NCBI GenBank assembly: GCA_002813895.1
Contig: CP024912.1
Coordinates: 62,001 to 126,000 of the forward strand
Source: Cyanobacterium sp. HL-69
GTDB taxonomy: Bacteria > Cyanobacteriota > Cyanobacteriia > Cyanobacteriales > Cyanobacteriaceae
DNA: 64,000 bases
Direction: 5' to 3'
Of this stretch, positions 47,070 through 55,059 are shown piece by piece. Numbering within the stretch: position 1 is the stretch's first letter; every line of letters begins with the position of its first letter. A program made the translations under genes and the position numbers. The notes beneath the pieces were generated by a model. It had not been told where the DNA came from and made no database searches. It saw nothing but the letters and a program-made list of their open reading frames with translations.

Positions 47070-47693
47070 ATGTCAGAAAAAACATTAATTATTTTTACTC
47101 GCTATCCAGAAAAAGGGAAAACAAAAACTAGATTAATCCCTGCCATTGGTGCTGAAAAAGCTGCTAAAATCCAAAAATTGATGACAGAAAACACCCTTAA
47201 AAAAGCAGAAAAACTTGACCCTAATATTAGGGTAAAAATATATTATGCAGGGGGAAATCAAACTTTAATGGAAGAATGGTTAGGCGACAAATGGGAGTTT
47301 ATTCCCCAAGCCGAAGGAGATTTGGGAGAAAGGATGTTTTCGGCAATAGAATCAAACTTTAACATAACAGGAATGCCCGTAATTGTCATTGGCATCGACT
47401 GTCAATCATTAACTGTAGATTTTTTAGAAAAAGCATTTTTAGCTATGGACAATCATGATTTAGTAATCGGAGAAGCTAAAGACGGAGGTTATTATTTAAT
47501 AGGTTTAAAAGAGCCTGTAAAATATTTATTTAAAAATATGAAATGGGGAACTAATACCGTTTATCAAGATACTCTAAATATTGCCAAAAACTATAACTTA
47601 TCTATATTTAATTTACCCATCTTAGCTGACATAGATAGACCAGAAGATTTAGTTAATTTACCCGAAAATATTGAAAATATACTTAGAATGTAA
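47070..47693 (+). CDS. TIGR04282/DUF2064 family glycosyltransferase-like protein
   Basis: A 207-residue protein with a GT-A-like nucleotide-sugar fold: LIIFTRYPEKGKTKTRLIPAIG at the N-terminus (the GT-A pyrophosphorylase-like start), VIVIGIDCQSLTVDFLEKAF for the metal-binding DxD-like position and DGGYYLIGLK. The family includes proteins linked to arsenosugar biosynthesis and is often called rSAM/selenodomain-associated transferase 1. It starts 6 bp after the DUF697 gene stop, so translation is probably coupled. No ArsM or radical-SAM arsenosugar gene is adjacent. Confidence 0.87.
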   Translation: MSEKTLIIFTRYPEKGKTKTRLIPAIGAEKAAKIQKLMTENTLKKAEKLDPNIRVKIYYAGGNQTLMEEWLGDKWEFIPQAEGDLGERMFSAIESNFNITGMPVIVIGIDCQSLTVDFLEKAFLAMDNHDLVIGEAKDGGYYLIGLKEPVKYLFKNMKWGTNTVYQDTLNIAKNYNLSIFNLPILADIDRPEDLVNLPENIENILRM

Positions 47694-47748
47694 CTTTTAG
47701 TAAAGCACACTTGAGGTTTTATGGTTTAATTTAACTTACAACATAGAA

Positions 47749-48204
47749 TTATTCAAAAAGTCTTACATAATCTAGTAATATTTTGTGGTGAATATCTCCT
47801 AAAGGTTGAATTTGATTGGCTTTATGGGAATAAATTTTTCCTTTTCTTATGTCATCAGCAGAAACTAAGGCAAAATCCCATCCGTCCTTAAGGGTTAATT
47901 GACTAATATCAACATTGAGGGGAAATTGGAAAACATGGCGAATTACTTTATTATCTTCATAGTTGCCAAATTTAGAAAAGTTGACCACATCATAATCAAT
48001 TTCTTCCTTTATCTCTCTTACTAAAGCTTTTTCTGGAGTTTTTCCTTCTTCAATATGCCCCCCAAATAACCCCCAGCACCTAGGATAAACTATAGTAGGA
48101 ATATTGTTTCTCAATTGCAGTAAATATTTATTGTTTTGGTAAATAATTGCGATCGCAAAGGGATCTGCTGCACGGCACGCTACTTGAACCATATTTGATG
48201 ACAT
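47749..48204 (-). CDS. Nudix hydrolase
   Basis: A 151-residue Nudix protein. The Nudix box spans residues 48-70 (GGHIEEGKTPEKALVREIKEEID) but note its last position is Asp rather than Gly. It hydrolyses nucleoside-diphosphate derivatives; the substrate cannot be predicted. It is convergent with the glycosyltransferase gene and divergent from the DUF2237 gene. Confidence 0.88.
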   Translation of the reverse strand: MSSNMVQVACRAADPFAIAIIYQNNKYLLQLRNNIPTIVYPRCWGLFGGHIEEGKTPEKALVREIKEEIDYDVVNFSKFGNYEDNKVIRHVFQFPLNVDISQLTLKDGWDFALVSADDIRKGKIYSHKANQIQPLGDIHHKILLDYVRLFE

Positions 48205-48342
48205 AATTCTAAAATAGAATATAAGAAATGTAAGTCTTGCAAAAAAAGGAAGGGAAGAATATTAGCTCTCAGGGCGAAGAATGTATAATAACAACTATCA
48301 TGGCATTATTACCGTAGAAAATCTACAGAAAAAAAGCTAATA

Positions 48343-48705
48343 ATGAGTAACTCAAAAAACGTACTAGGAAAATCCCTAGAAATTTGTTGTCAATCTCCCG
48401 TGACAGGATTTTATCGTAACGGTTGCTGTGATACAGGGGCAGAAGACTTTGGTTTACACGTCGTCTGTGCGCAGGTGACAGCGGAATTTTTGAAATATAG
48501 CAAAGATAAAGGCAATGATTTAATTACCCCCATGCCCATGTACAACTTTCCAGGGCTAAAACCAGGGGATAAATGGTGTTTATGTGTATCCCGTTGGCAA
48601 GAAGCCTTAGAAGCAGGAGTTGCCCCGCCTATTGTTTTGGCTTCTACCCATGAAAAAGCCTTAAAATTTGTACCTTTAGAAGTGTTACAAGAACATTCTA
48701 TTTAA
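48343..48705 (+). CDS. DUF2237 family protein
   Basis: A 120-residue protein of the DUF2237 family with conserved NVLGKSLEICCQSPVTGFYRNG, CCDTGAEDFGLHVVCAQVT, SKDKGNDL and PGDKWCLCVSRWQEAL. Many conserved cysteines suggest metal or redox function, but none is established. It lies 42 bp before moaA in the same direction, so the two may be co-transcribed. Confidence 0.88.
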   Translation: MSNSKNVLGKSLEICCQSPVTGFYRNGCCDTGAEDFGLHVVCAQVTAEFLKYSKDKGNDLITPMPMYNFPGLKPGDKWCLCVSRWQEALEAGVAPPIVLASTHEKALKFVPLEVLQEHSI

Positions 48706-48747
48706 TAATAAGAGAAAGTTTATTTTCTCCTCCCAAAAAACTATTTT

Positions 48748-49734
48748 ATGAATACCATTGACTATTTGAGAATTAGTTTAATTGATAAGTGTAATTTTCG
48801 CTGTCAATATTGTATGCCAGAAGAACAAGAATTAAACTATCTTTTGTCGGAGGACATCTTAACAAAAAAAGAGTTATTAACTTTACTGAAAAAGGTTTTT
48901 ATTCCTCTTGGTTTTACTAAATTTAGACTGACGGGGGGAGAGCCTTTATTACGTCCTGATTTGGTAGATATTATTGCCGAAATCAATAATTTGTCTGCTA
49001 CTCAGGATCTATCTTTGACTACCAATGGATATTTATTAGTGAATCAAGCTCAATCTTTATATGATGCTGGTTTAAAGAGAATAAATATTAGTTTAGATTC
49101 TCTCAATCAAGATACATTTGATCAAATTATTGGTAATCATGGCAAAAGTCGATGGCATCAAACATGGTTAGGAATACAAAGGGCTTATGATGTGGGTTTT
49201 AATCCTCTTAAGTTAAATGTGGTGATAATTCCAGGGGTAAATGATAGCGAAGTGTTGGATTTAGCTCAGTTGACTATTAATAAAAATTGGCACGTTAGAT
49301 TTATTGAATTTATGCCCATTGGAAACGGTCAATTATTTACTGAAAAAGCATGGATTCCCTCGGAGGAAATTAGACAAAAAATTAGGGCAAAATGGGGTTT
49401 GGAGGAAAGTAATATTAGGGGAAATGGGCCTGCGGATGTGTTCAAAATACCCAATGCAAAGGGAACTTTAGGCTTTATTTCGCAGATGTCGGAGTGTTTT
49501 TGCGATCGCTGTAATCGGCTAAGATTATCCGCTGATGGTTGGCTACGTCCTTGTTTGTTAAATGAGACTGGACAGGTAAACTTAAAGGAGGCTTTAAGAA
49601 CGGGAAAAAATATTAATTTTATTCAAAAAAAAGTACAGGATTTATTATTATTAAAACCTGAGATTAATTTTAAGGAAAGAGAATCGGGGACTGATAATAT
49701 TTATAGTCGTACTATGTCTCAAATAGGGGGTTAG
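48748..49734 (+). CDS. moaA: GTP 3',8-cyclase MoaA
   Basis: A 328-residue radical SAM enzyme of molybdenum cofactor synthesis that converts GTP to 3',8-cyclo-7,8-dihydro-GTP. The SAM cluster cysteines are Cys15, Cys19 and Cys22 (CNFRCQYC). The [12 protein letters not shown] motif, NISLDSL and the C-terminal second-cluster region [21 protein letters not shown] are present. The N-terminus is short (14 residues before the first Cys) but begins with the usual [12 protein letters not shown]. Ends one base before the convergent mlaD-like gene's stop. Confidence 0.96.
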   Translation: MNTIDYLRISLIDKCNFRCQYCMPEEQELNYLLSEDILTKKELLTLLKKVFIPLGFTKFRLTGGEPLLRPDLVDIIAEINNLSATQDLSLTTNGYLLVNQAQSLYDAGLKRINISLDSLNQDTFDQIIGNHGKSRWHQTWLGIQRAYDVGFNPLKLNVVIIPGVNDSEVLDLAQLTINKNWHVRFIEFMPIGNGQLFTEKAWIPSEEIRQKIRAKWGLEESNIRGNGPADVFKIPNAKGTLGFISQMSECFCDRCNRLRLSADGWLRPCLLNETGQVNLKEALRTGKNINFIQKKVQDLLLLKPEINFKERESGTDNIYSRTMSQIGG

Positions 49735-51081
49735 TTATTTTTTATCAATGTTTTTTAGGTTGACGTTATTTAGGGAGTCGTTGGTATTAGAAGACATTAT
49801 TTTAGGTAATTGACCATTGGTAACATTAAAAGTTCTTGTGGGAGAATTTTGAGACTGATTTTGATTTAATTCTTCTATTTGATTAAGTAGTTGTGCTAGT
49901 TCGATTTGTTTTTCTAACACATCAGTATAGGATACAAGATTGCTTAAACCATCAATAAGACGACGCATATTAAGCCTAAATTGGGGATCTCCTGTTAATT
50001 CGTCAATGTCTGAGGTGATTTTGGCAGTATTGGCAAAGGTAACTCTGGCAGAGTCGAGGGTTTGTTGGAGGGCGACAAGGTTTGTGGGGTTATTTAATTC
50101 TTGAGAAAGGGCGGTTAAATTAGTGGTAACTTGTTCGAGGTTGGCGATAGTTGTTTCTATATCTTGTCCAAATTTAACAACATCGATACTATCAACGGTT
50201 TGATCTACTTTGGTGACTACGGCGTTGGCGTTTCTGACGAGGGTAGCAACTTCTTGGGTTGTGTCGGTGAGGGTAGCAATGGTGCTATTGAGATTTGATT
50301 CGTTACTTTCGATAAGTTGGTTTGTGTTGCGGACGAGTTGGTTTATTTCTCTGTTGGTTTGACTAAAATCGTTGGCTAGTCTATTGATTTGAGAGGTGGC
50401 ACTGTTGGCGGCGGTGTTAAAAGATTCTGAGGTAGTCATGATGCTATCAGCAACGGAGGAGAGTTTGTTGATGTCATCCCCTGCATTTCTGGTAAATTCT
50501 GACAACTCACTACTTAATTCGGCTACGTTTTCAGAGGCGATCGCAATGTTAACTATAGCATCATTAAGTTGATTAATAAAAACAGGTTCGGCAAACACGG
50601 TACTAAGCCTTGTCATATTAGCAATCAAATCACCGCTATACTCTCCAGGAATAGAATCCCCACTGCATAAAAGTTCTTGCTGTTGTTGGCATTCAGGGCT
50701 GGTGGGATCAATTTCTAAAGCCGTGGCGCTCAATTGCTCTTCGGGTACGATGGTGACAATAACTTCCCCTAACAAACCAGATTGGGTAGTTTGAGCCACA
50801 ACATTTTTCGGTATTCTTAAATCCTGATCTACTTGAGTAATGACTTCTACCCCTTGGGTACTGGGGGTGATAGACTCAATGGTACCCACTTCTACCCCTC
50901 TATATAAAACTCTACCGCCCTCCCTTAAGCCACCCGCATTGTCAAACTGTAGTTTAACCTCATATTTCTGTTGACGAAACTGGGTTCCCCTCAAGAAAAA
51001 AATAGCACCACCAAATACCACAAATCCTAAAATTATAAATAAACCGAGAGAGCCTTCCCTTACTAACCTTGAACTTGCCAT
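49735..51081 (-). CDS. MCE/MlaD family lipid-transfer protein
   Basis: A 448-residue membrane-anchored MCE-domain protein. A membrane segment at about 10-30 (EGSLGLFIILGFVVFGGAIF) precedes one MCE domain (KYEVKLQFDNAGGLREGGRVLYRGVEVG ... VVAQTTQSGLLGEVIVTI). The long C-terminal part (about 150-400) is predicted coiled coil rich in Asn/Thr, as in TGD2 and cyanobacterial MlaD. MCE proteins form hexameric rings that carry phospholipids between membranes. Last gene of the minus-strand lipid-transport cluster, 15 bp after the ATPase gene. Confidence 0.92.
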   Translation of the reverse strand: MASSRLVREGSLGLFIILGFVVFGGAIFFLRGTQFRQQKYEVKLQFDNAGGLREGGRVLYRGVEVGTIESITPSTQGVEVITQVDQDLRIPKNVVAQTTQSGLLGEVIVTIVPEEQLSATALEIDPTSPECQQQQELLCSGDSIPGEYSGDLIANMTRLSTVFAEPVFINQLNDAIVNIAIASENVAELSSELSEFTRNAGDDINKLSSVADSIMTTSESFNTAANSATSQINRLANDFSQTNREINQLVRNTNQLIESNESNLNSTIATLTDTTQEVATLVRNANAVVTKVDQTVDSIDVVKFGQDIETTIANLEQVTTNLTALSQELNNPTNLVALQQTLDSARVTFANTAKITSDIDELTGDPQFRLNMRRLIDGLSNLVSYTDVLEKQIELAQLLNQIEELNQNQSQNSPTRTFNVTNGQLPKIMSSNTNDSLNNVNLKNIDKK

Positions 51082-51096
51082 TTTAATCTAACCTCA

Positions 51097-51882
51097 TTAA
51101 ACTACTTGAATTGGACCTTCTCTTTTTGCACTAAAAAATTGTCTGACTAATTCATTCTCAGTAGTATCAATTTCCCCAACTTTACCTTGCCATTGAACTT
51201 TACCATTATATAAGAATACGAGGCGATCGCCCGTTCTCCGAATTGTACTCTCCTGATGACTTACCATAACATAGGTTTTACAAGCCTCACTAGATACCCT
51301 TAAATCTGTCACCAAATCTTCAATTACCGTGGAAGCGATGGGATCTAACCCCGCTGTAGGTTCATCATATAAAATAACCTCGGGACATTGCAACGGATTA
51401 TCTGGGTTAAAAGTAACCGCCCGGGCAAAACTGACCCTTTTTCGCATTCCCCCCGAAAGTTCCGCTGGATATAAATCTCCCCTACCTGGTAAACCCACCA
51501 TGTCCAGACTTTGATCCACAATACTGCTAATTTTATCCTCTGATAAATGGGAATGTTGATAAAGGAAAAAACCGACATTCTCCCTCACCGTCAAAGAGTC
51601 GAACAACGCCGCCTGTTGAAACACCATACTAATGGCCATAGAATCATCATGATCATCAATTAACCCCTCTCGCTTTTCCCCATGGATATATATATCCCCC
51701 TCATCAGGAAGCATTAACCCTGCAATTATTCGTAAAACCGTTGATTTTCCCGTACCACTAGGTCCTATAATCACCAGAGCATCTCCCTGATAAATATCTA
51801 GATCGATTCCATCTAAAATTGTATTTTTACCAAAGGATTTTTTGATTCCTCGCAGTTTAATAATAGGTTCTTTTTCTGTCAT
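51097..51882 (-). CDS. ABC transporter ATPase, MlaF/TGD3-like
   Basis: A 261-residue ABC ATPase: Walker A IGPSGTGKST (about 38), Q-loop VFQQAALFDSLTV, signature LSGGMRKRVSFARAV with the MlaF-type GGMRKR, Walker B ILYDEPTAGLDPIAS and H-loop VSHQES. It drives the MCE lipid transporter with the MlaE permease. It is transcribed right before the MlaD gene. Confidence 0.92.
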   Translation of the reverse strand: MTEKEPIIKLRGIKKSFGKNTILDGIDLDIYQGDALVIIGPSGTGKSTVLRIIAGLMLPDEGDIYIHGEKREGLIDDHDDSMAISMVFQQAALFDSLTVRENVGFFLYQHSHLSEDKISSIVDQSLDMVGLPGRGDLYPAELSGGMRKRVSFARAVTFNPDNPLQCPEVILYDEPTAGLDPIASTVIEDLVTDLRVSSEACKTYVMVSHQESTIRRTGDRLVFLYNGKVQWQGKVGEIDTTENELVRQFFSAKREGPIQVV

Positions 51883-51987
51883 AAGGGGTAAAAAATGAGG
51901 AGAAATTATGAATTATAAAAGGTGGTTTTGTTTCGTGGACAAGAAAATATTGATTGATCCTAATTGTCCATGGTTAATTCTTGATTG

Positions 51988-52413
51988 TCAATTGCTCTGG
52001 CATTCTGCTTCAATGTTGGCACGAATTTCCTTCCATGCTTTCATTTCCTCCTCATTTTTAGAGTCAATGGATTTAACTTGTCCTCTACTACTATAAAACT
52101 CTTGGTTCGCTCTCATGGTAATATCTGAGCTACTACACTGGGCAATGGGAGATAAACTTCTAGGACTATCGGAATTATCCACCGCATTAGTATTATTAGA
52201 AGTAGGAGGATTAGAATTGGTGCTAGTGTTGGTATTGGATGGGGAGTTGGCGGAATTATTGTTATCAGAAGAGTTTTCTATGGTTTGGGTTTGTTCATCA
52301 TAATCTGACCGAATATCCGCATTAATTTTTAAGTTTAAGCCATCGAGGGCAGCGCGATCGCACCCTACAAGGAAAAAGCTAAGGGTAGACAAGATTAAAA
52401 TAGTTTTTTTCAT
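51988..52413 (-). CDS. Small Asn/Ser-rich lipoprotein between MlaE and MlaF genes
   Basis: A 141-residue protein with a clear lipoprotein signal (MKKTILILSTLSFFLVGC, Cys18). Residues about 45-85 are low-complexity Asn/Ser/Thr/Pro, a probable flexible tether. The C-terminal half contains CSSSDITMRANQEFYSSRGQ and a helical ending (EEMKAWKEIRANIEAEC). I do not recognise a family. It sits between the permease and ATPase genes of the lipid transporter, so a periplasmic or outer-membrane partner role is plausible but inferred. Confidence 0.75.
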   Translation of the reverse strand: MKKTILILSTLSFFLVGCDRAALDGLNLKINADIRSDYDEQTQTIENSSDNNNSANSPSNTNTSTNSNPPTSNNTNAVDNSDSPRSLSPIAQCSSSDITMRANQEFYSSRGQVKSIDSKNEEEMKAWKEIRANIEAECQSN

Positions 52414-52669
52414 ACATTTACAGATTGATTAAGTTTTGGTTTAAAATTGAGCCAAATTACTTAACAATCTTAAAGCATCATTTAACAATTTGGGGTTAGA
52501 AAATGCAGGGATAACATTTGGTTAAAACAGAAAAATATTATTAGGTTCTTGATAGGCTTGAAAGTATCTTCCCTTAGTTTTATCGTGCAATAAGCTAAAG
52601 AAAAATAATTTCCTCTCTAATAATTCTATTCTATTAATATGTTTTTAGAAAAGAAGAGAATTGTTCCCC

Positions 52670-53434
52670 CTAACTTATTACAGCGCTTCCCGTACCCTGA
52701 AACATAAGCCAAGAGAGAATAAAATTTAACATAAAAATGGTAATCAAAGAAATAACCACGGCGGCGGTGGTAGATTGCCCCACTCCTTTGGCACCTCCAC
52801 TGGTGGTTAAACCCCAGTTACAGCCGATAATGGCTACGGAAGCCCCAAAAATAGCGGACTTTATCATACAAGCAATTACATCCCAAGTACCTAAAAAGTT
52901 GCGAATGGAATCAAGAAAAACCCTACTAGGAATATCGTACAAAGACTCCGCAATAATCAATCCTCCCGTAATACCCACCACCAAAGAACACATCGTTAAT
53001 ATAGGGAGCATAAAAAAGCAGGATAAAACTCTGGGAGTCACTAAATAGTCAACAGGATCTGTTTTTAAGATCTGGAGCGCGTCAATTTGTTCAGAAACTT
53101 TCATAGTGCCGATTTCGGCGGCGAAGGCACTGCCTACCCTCCCCGCCAAGACCACAGCGGTAAGTACGGGGGCTAGTTCACGGGTAAGGGCGATCGCCAA
53201 TACTCCCCCCACGGCGCTAGTGGCTCCAAAATAAATAAACTCCCGTGCCACTTGAATAGTAAATACCATCCCCACAAAGGCCGCCGTTATCAGGGCAATG
53301 GGTAAAGAAGCAGGCCCGACGAAGGACATTTGCTCGATGGTATTGAGACGATATACTTTCAATTGGATAAGATGAATTACAATCTGTCCCGTTAAAAAAA
53401 TTGCAGAGGAGATACGTTGAAAAAGTTTATTCAT
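52670..53434 (-). CDS. MlaE/TGD1-family ABC permease (Ycf63-type)
   Basis: A 254-residue permease with five or so membrane segments. Family motifs: QMSFVGPASLPIALITAAFVGMVF, LTRELAPVLTAVVLAGRVGSAFAAEIGTMKVSEQIDAL and GVGQSTTAAVV near the end. It forms the membrane core of the MCE lipid transporter. First gene of the minus-strand cluster; the lipoprotein, ATPase and MCE genes follow, with a 256-bp gap before the lipoprotein. Confidence 0.93.
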   Translation of the reverse strand: MNKLFQRISSAIFLTGQIVIHLIQLKVYRLNTIEQMSFVGPASLPIALITAAFVGMVFTIQVAREFIYFGATSAVGGVLAIALTRELAPVLTAVVLAGRVGSAFAAEIGTMKVSEQIDALQILKTDPVDYLVTPRVLSCFFMLPILTMCSLVVGITGGLIIAESLYDIPSRVFLDSIRNFLGTWDVIACMIKSAIFGASVAIIGCNWGLTTSGGAKGVGQSTTAAVVISLITIFMLNFILSWLMFQGTGSAVIS

Positions 53435-53506
53435 TATGAAGATGCAATGGGGGTAGTTGTTGATTATAAGACGAATGACCCCTTGTATTCTACAAAATTG
53501 TCTTTA

Positions 53507-53515
53507 GTTAGAAAC
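53507..53515. repeat. Left target duplication of the MITE (GTTAGAAAC)
   Basis: Nine bases identical to 53668-53676 on the other side of the inverted-repeat element. Confidence 0.85.
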
Positions 53516-53667
53516 TGATGTTACGCAAAAATATAATTAGTTTAAGATGGTAAAAACGTTGGATGTTCATATTGTGTTTGTACACGTGCTGGTTAGGGGG
53601 CTAGGAGTTAGGCAAGGGGCTTAAGCCCCTTGTTAAAACTTAACTTATAAATGAGTGCGTAACGTCA
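53516..53667. mobile_element. 152-bp MITE with 9-bp target duplication
   Basis: Ends TGATGTTACGCA and TGCGTAACGTCA form a 12-bp terminal inverted repeat with one mismatch, and both are bordered by GTTAGAAAC. It has no coding capacity. Inside are TTAGG-type short repeats and one CAAGGGG hairpin (53613-53632). The right target copy contains the stop codon of the beta-barrel gene (TAA at 53669-53671). A 9-bp duplication fits IS4- or IS1-like transposases acting in trans. Confidence 0.85.
53613..53632. repeat. CAAGGGG hairpin repeat, copy 4
   Basis: Perfect palindrome CAAGGGGCTTAAGCCCCTTG inside the MITE; on the minus strand it lies 36 bp after the beta-barrel gene stop. Confidence 0.85.
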
Positions 53668-53668
53668 G

Positions 53669-54754
53669 TTAGAAACGAAAAGAAACATTTACATAGGGCC
53701 CATTTTGGTTAACATCCACATCAAAATCCGTTGATCTGGTTAAATTAGAAGTATAACTGGTATAGCCAAAGCGATAACCCAAACCTAAAGAAGTCTTGCC
53801 TTCAGAAAACTTCCAATCAACCCCCGTACCAAGATTCCATTGGGTTAAGCCACTAATACCAAAACCAGACACAGAGCCTCCCGTAACCCATGCCCACTGA
53901 GGAGAAAGATTAACCCTTGCTCGTCCGCCAATAATAGGCGATACCACCGTTGTATCACCATTAAAACTGGCCCTACCCAAACCAGGGCTACTAAAGTTTA
54001 ATCCTAGGTCAACCCCAGTGATATTCAGTCCCCCAAACACATCAAAAACCGATCGCCCCAGGTCAAATTCCGTTTCTACCCCATCTGGATTAACCTTCGA
54101 TGGATCATAAAAACGGTAAGCCCCTCCCAAAGATAAAGACCATAATGTGCTGTCAACCTCACCATTTAAGGTGATGGGAATACCGCCAAAGGAAGGGGGC
54201 AAAGTACGAGTTACCGAAGCACTGTTATCGGAAGACAGGTAATCAAAGTCCGCAAAAAATCCCCAACGATAATCAGGATTCCAAGCCTTTACTCTGCCAA
54301 AAAAAGCAAAATTGAGGTCATCTTTGATGCTTTTTCTGATCTGACTAGCATCTAGGGAAAAATCACCATTCACACTACCAGCGGCGGCATCACCGTAAAT
54401 CGTAAAAGGAACATAAATAGAAGGTTGCACGAGAAAATGCCAAGAATTTGCAGAGCTAGTTTCTTCGGTTTCCAAATCCGATGCACTCTGGCTAACGAGT
54501 CCATTTTCTTTCATGGTTGCATCCCAAAAAAAGTCTATGTCTGCGTTGATTTGTGTAAATTCAAATCCAGCGTCAATTCCTTTTTGAGTCACTTTAATGT
54601 CTTCCGTTTCCCTCTCAGAATCAGTGATGATTTCCTCATTACCGTCAACGATGATGGGATTTATCGGTACTCCAGAGGCTTGAGCATAAGGGGCGATCGC
54701 CATTAACCCACCAACCATAACCCAAGGACATAGCAACAAACTTTTTTTGCACAT
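53669..54754 (-). CDS. Outer-membrane beta-barrel protein of unknown function
   Basis: A 361-residue secreted protein with a signal peptide (MCKKSLLLCPWVMVGG ... APYAQASG). It has many alternating-hydrophobicity strands (FFADFDYLS, WSLSLGGAYRFYD, LGLGYRFGYTSY) and a C-terminal aromatic (VNVSFRF), the signature for outer-membrane insertion. ATG at 54754 is preferred over an in-frame GTG at 54775 because a GAGG sits 9-12 bases upstream and the signal peptide starts there. It neighbours the Mla-like cluster on the same strand but the MITE separates them. Confidence 0.82.
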   Translation of the reverse strand: MCKKSLLLCPWVMVGGLMAIAPYAQASGVPINPIIVDGNEEIITDSERETEDIKVTQKGIDAGFEFTQINADIDFFWDATMKENGLVSQSASDLETEETSSANSWHFLVQPSIYVPFTIYGDAAAGSVNGDFSLDASQIRKSIKDDLNFAFFGRVKAWNPDYRWGFFADFDYLSSDNSASVTRTLPPSFGGIPITLNGEVDSTLWSLSLGGAYRFYDPSKVNPDGVETEFDLGRSVFDVFGGLNITGVDLGLNFSSPGLGRASFNGDTTVVSPIIGGRARVNLSPQWAWVTGGSVSGFGISGLTQWNLGTGVDWKFSEGKTSLGLGYRFGYTSYTSNLTRSTDFDVDVNQNGPYVNVSFRF

Positions 54755-55059
54755 TGAAACTGACCTCAACACCAAATTTTAAATAGATAATCGTAAGTGT
54801 AAAAGACAAAAAAGAAAAAAGTCAAAATTTATTACAAAAATGAGAAAAATTTTTTTAGTATCGATACTATCTAATTATGGTATAAAACCTAATTGAATAA
54901 CGTTAGAAATTTAGACATCAAAATATTATCACCATTCCCCGTTGCCTGTTCCCCGTTCCCTAAAAACGAGCAAGTATAAAATTCATGTAACAAAATCCAT
55001 ACTCATAGTCAAAAAAAATGTAGGCTTAAAATGTAACCCAAAAAGGAGAACCAGATCCC
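54755..55059. other. 305-bp divergent control region of the beta-barrel and amidohydrolase genes
   Basis: No gene. It holds a 14-bp perfect palindrome TAGTATCGATACTA at 54856-54869, a plausible operator. It also holds a repeat-like stretch around 54917-54961 (AAATATTATCACCATTCCCC, then TTGCCTGTTCCCC). AAAGGAG upstream of the amidohydrolase ATG (55042-55048) is a good ribosome-binding site. Confidence 0.55.
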
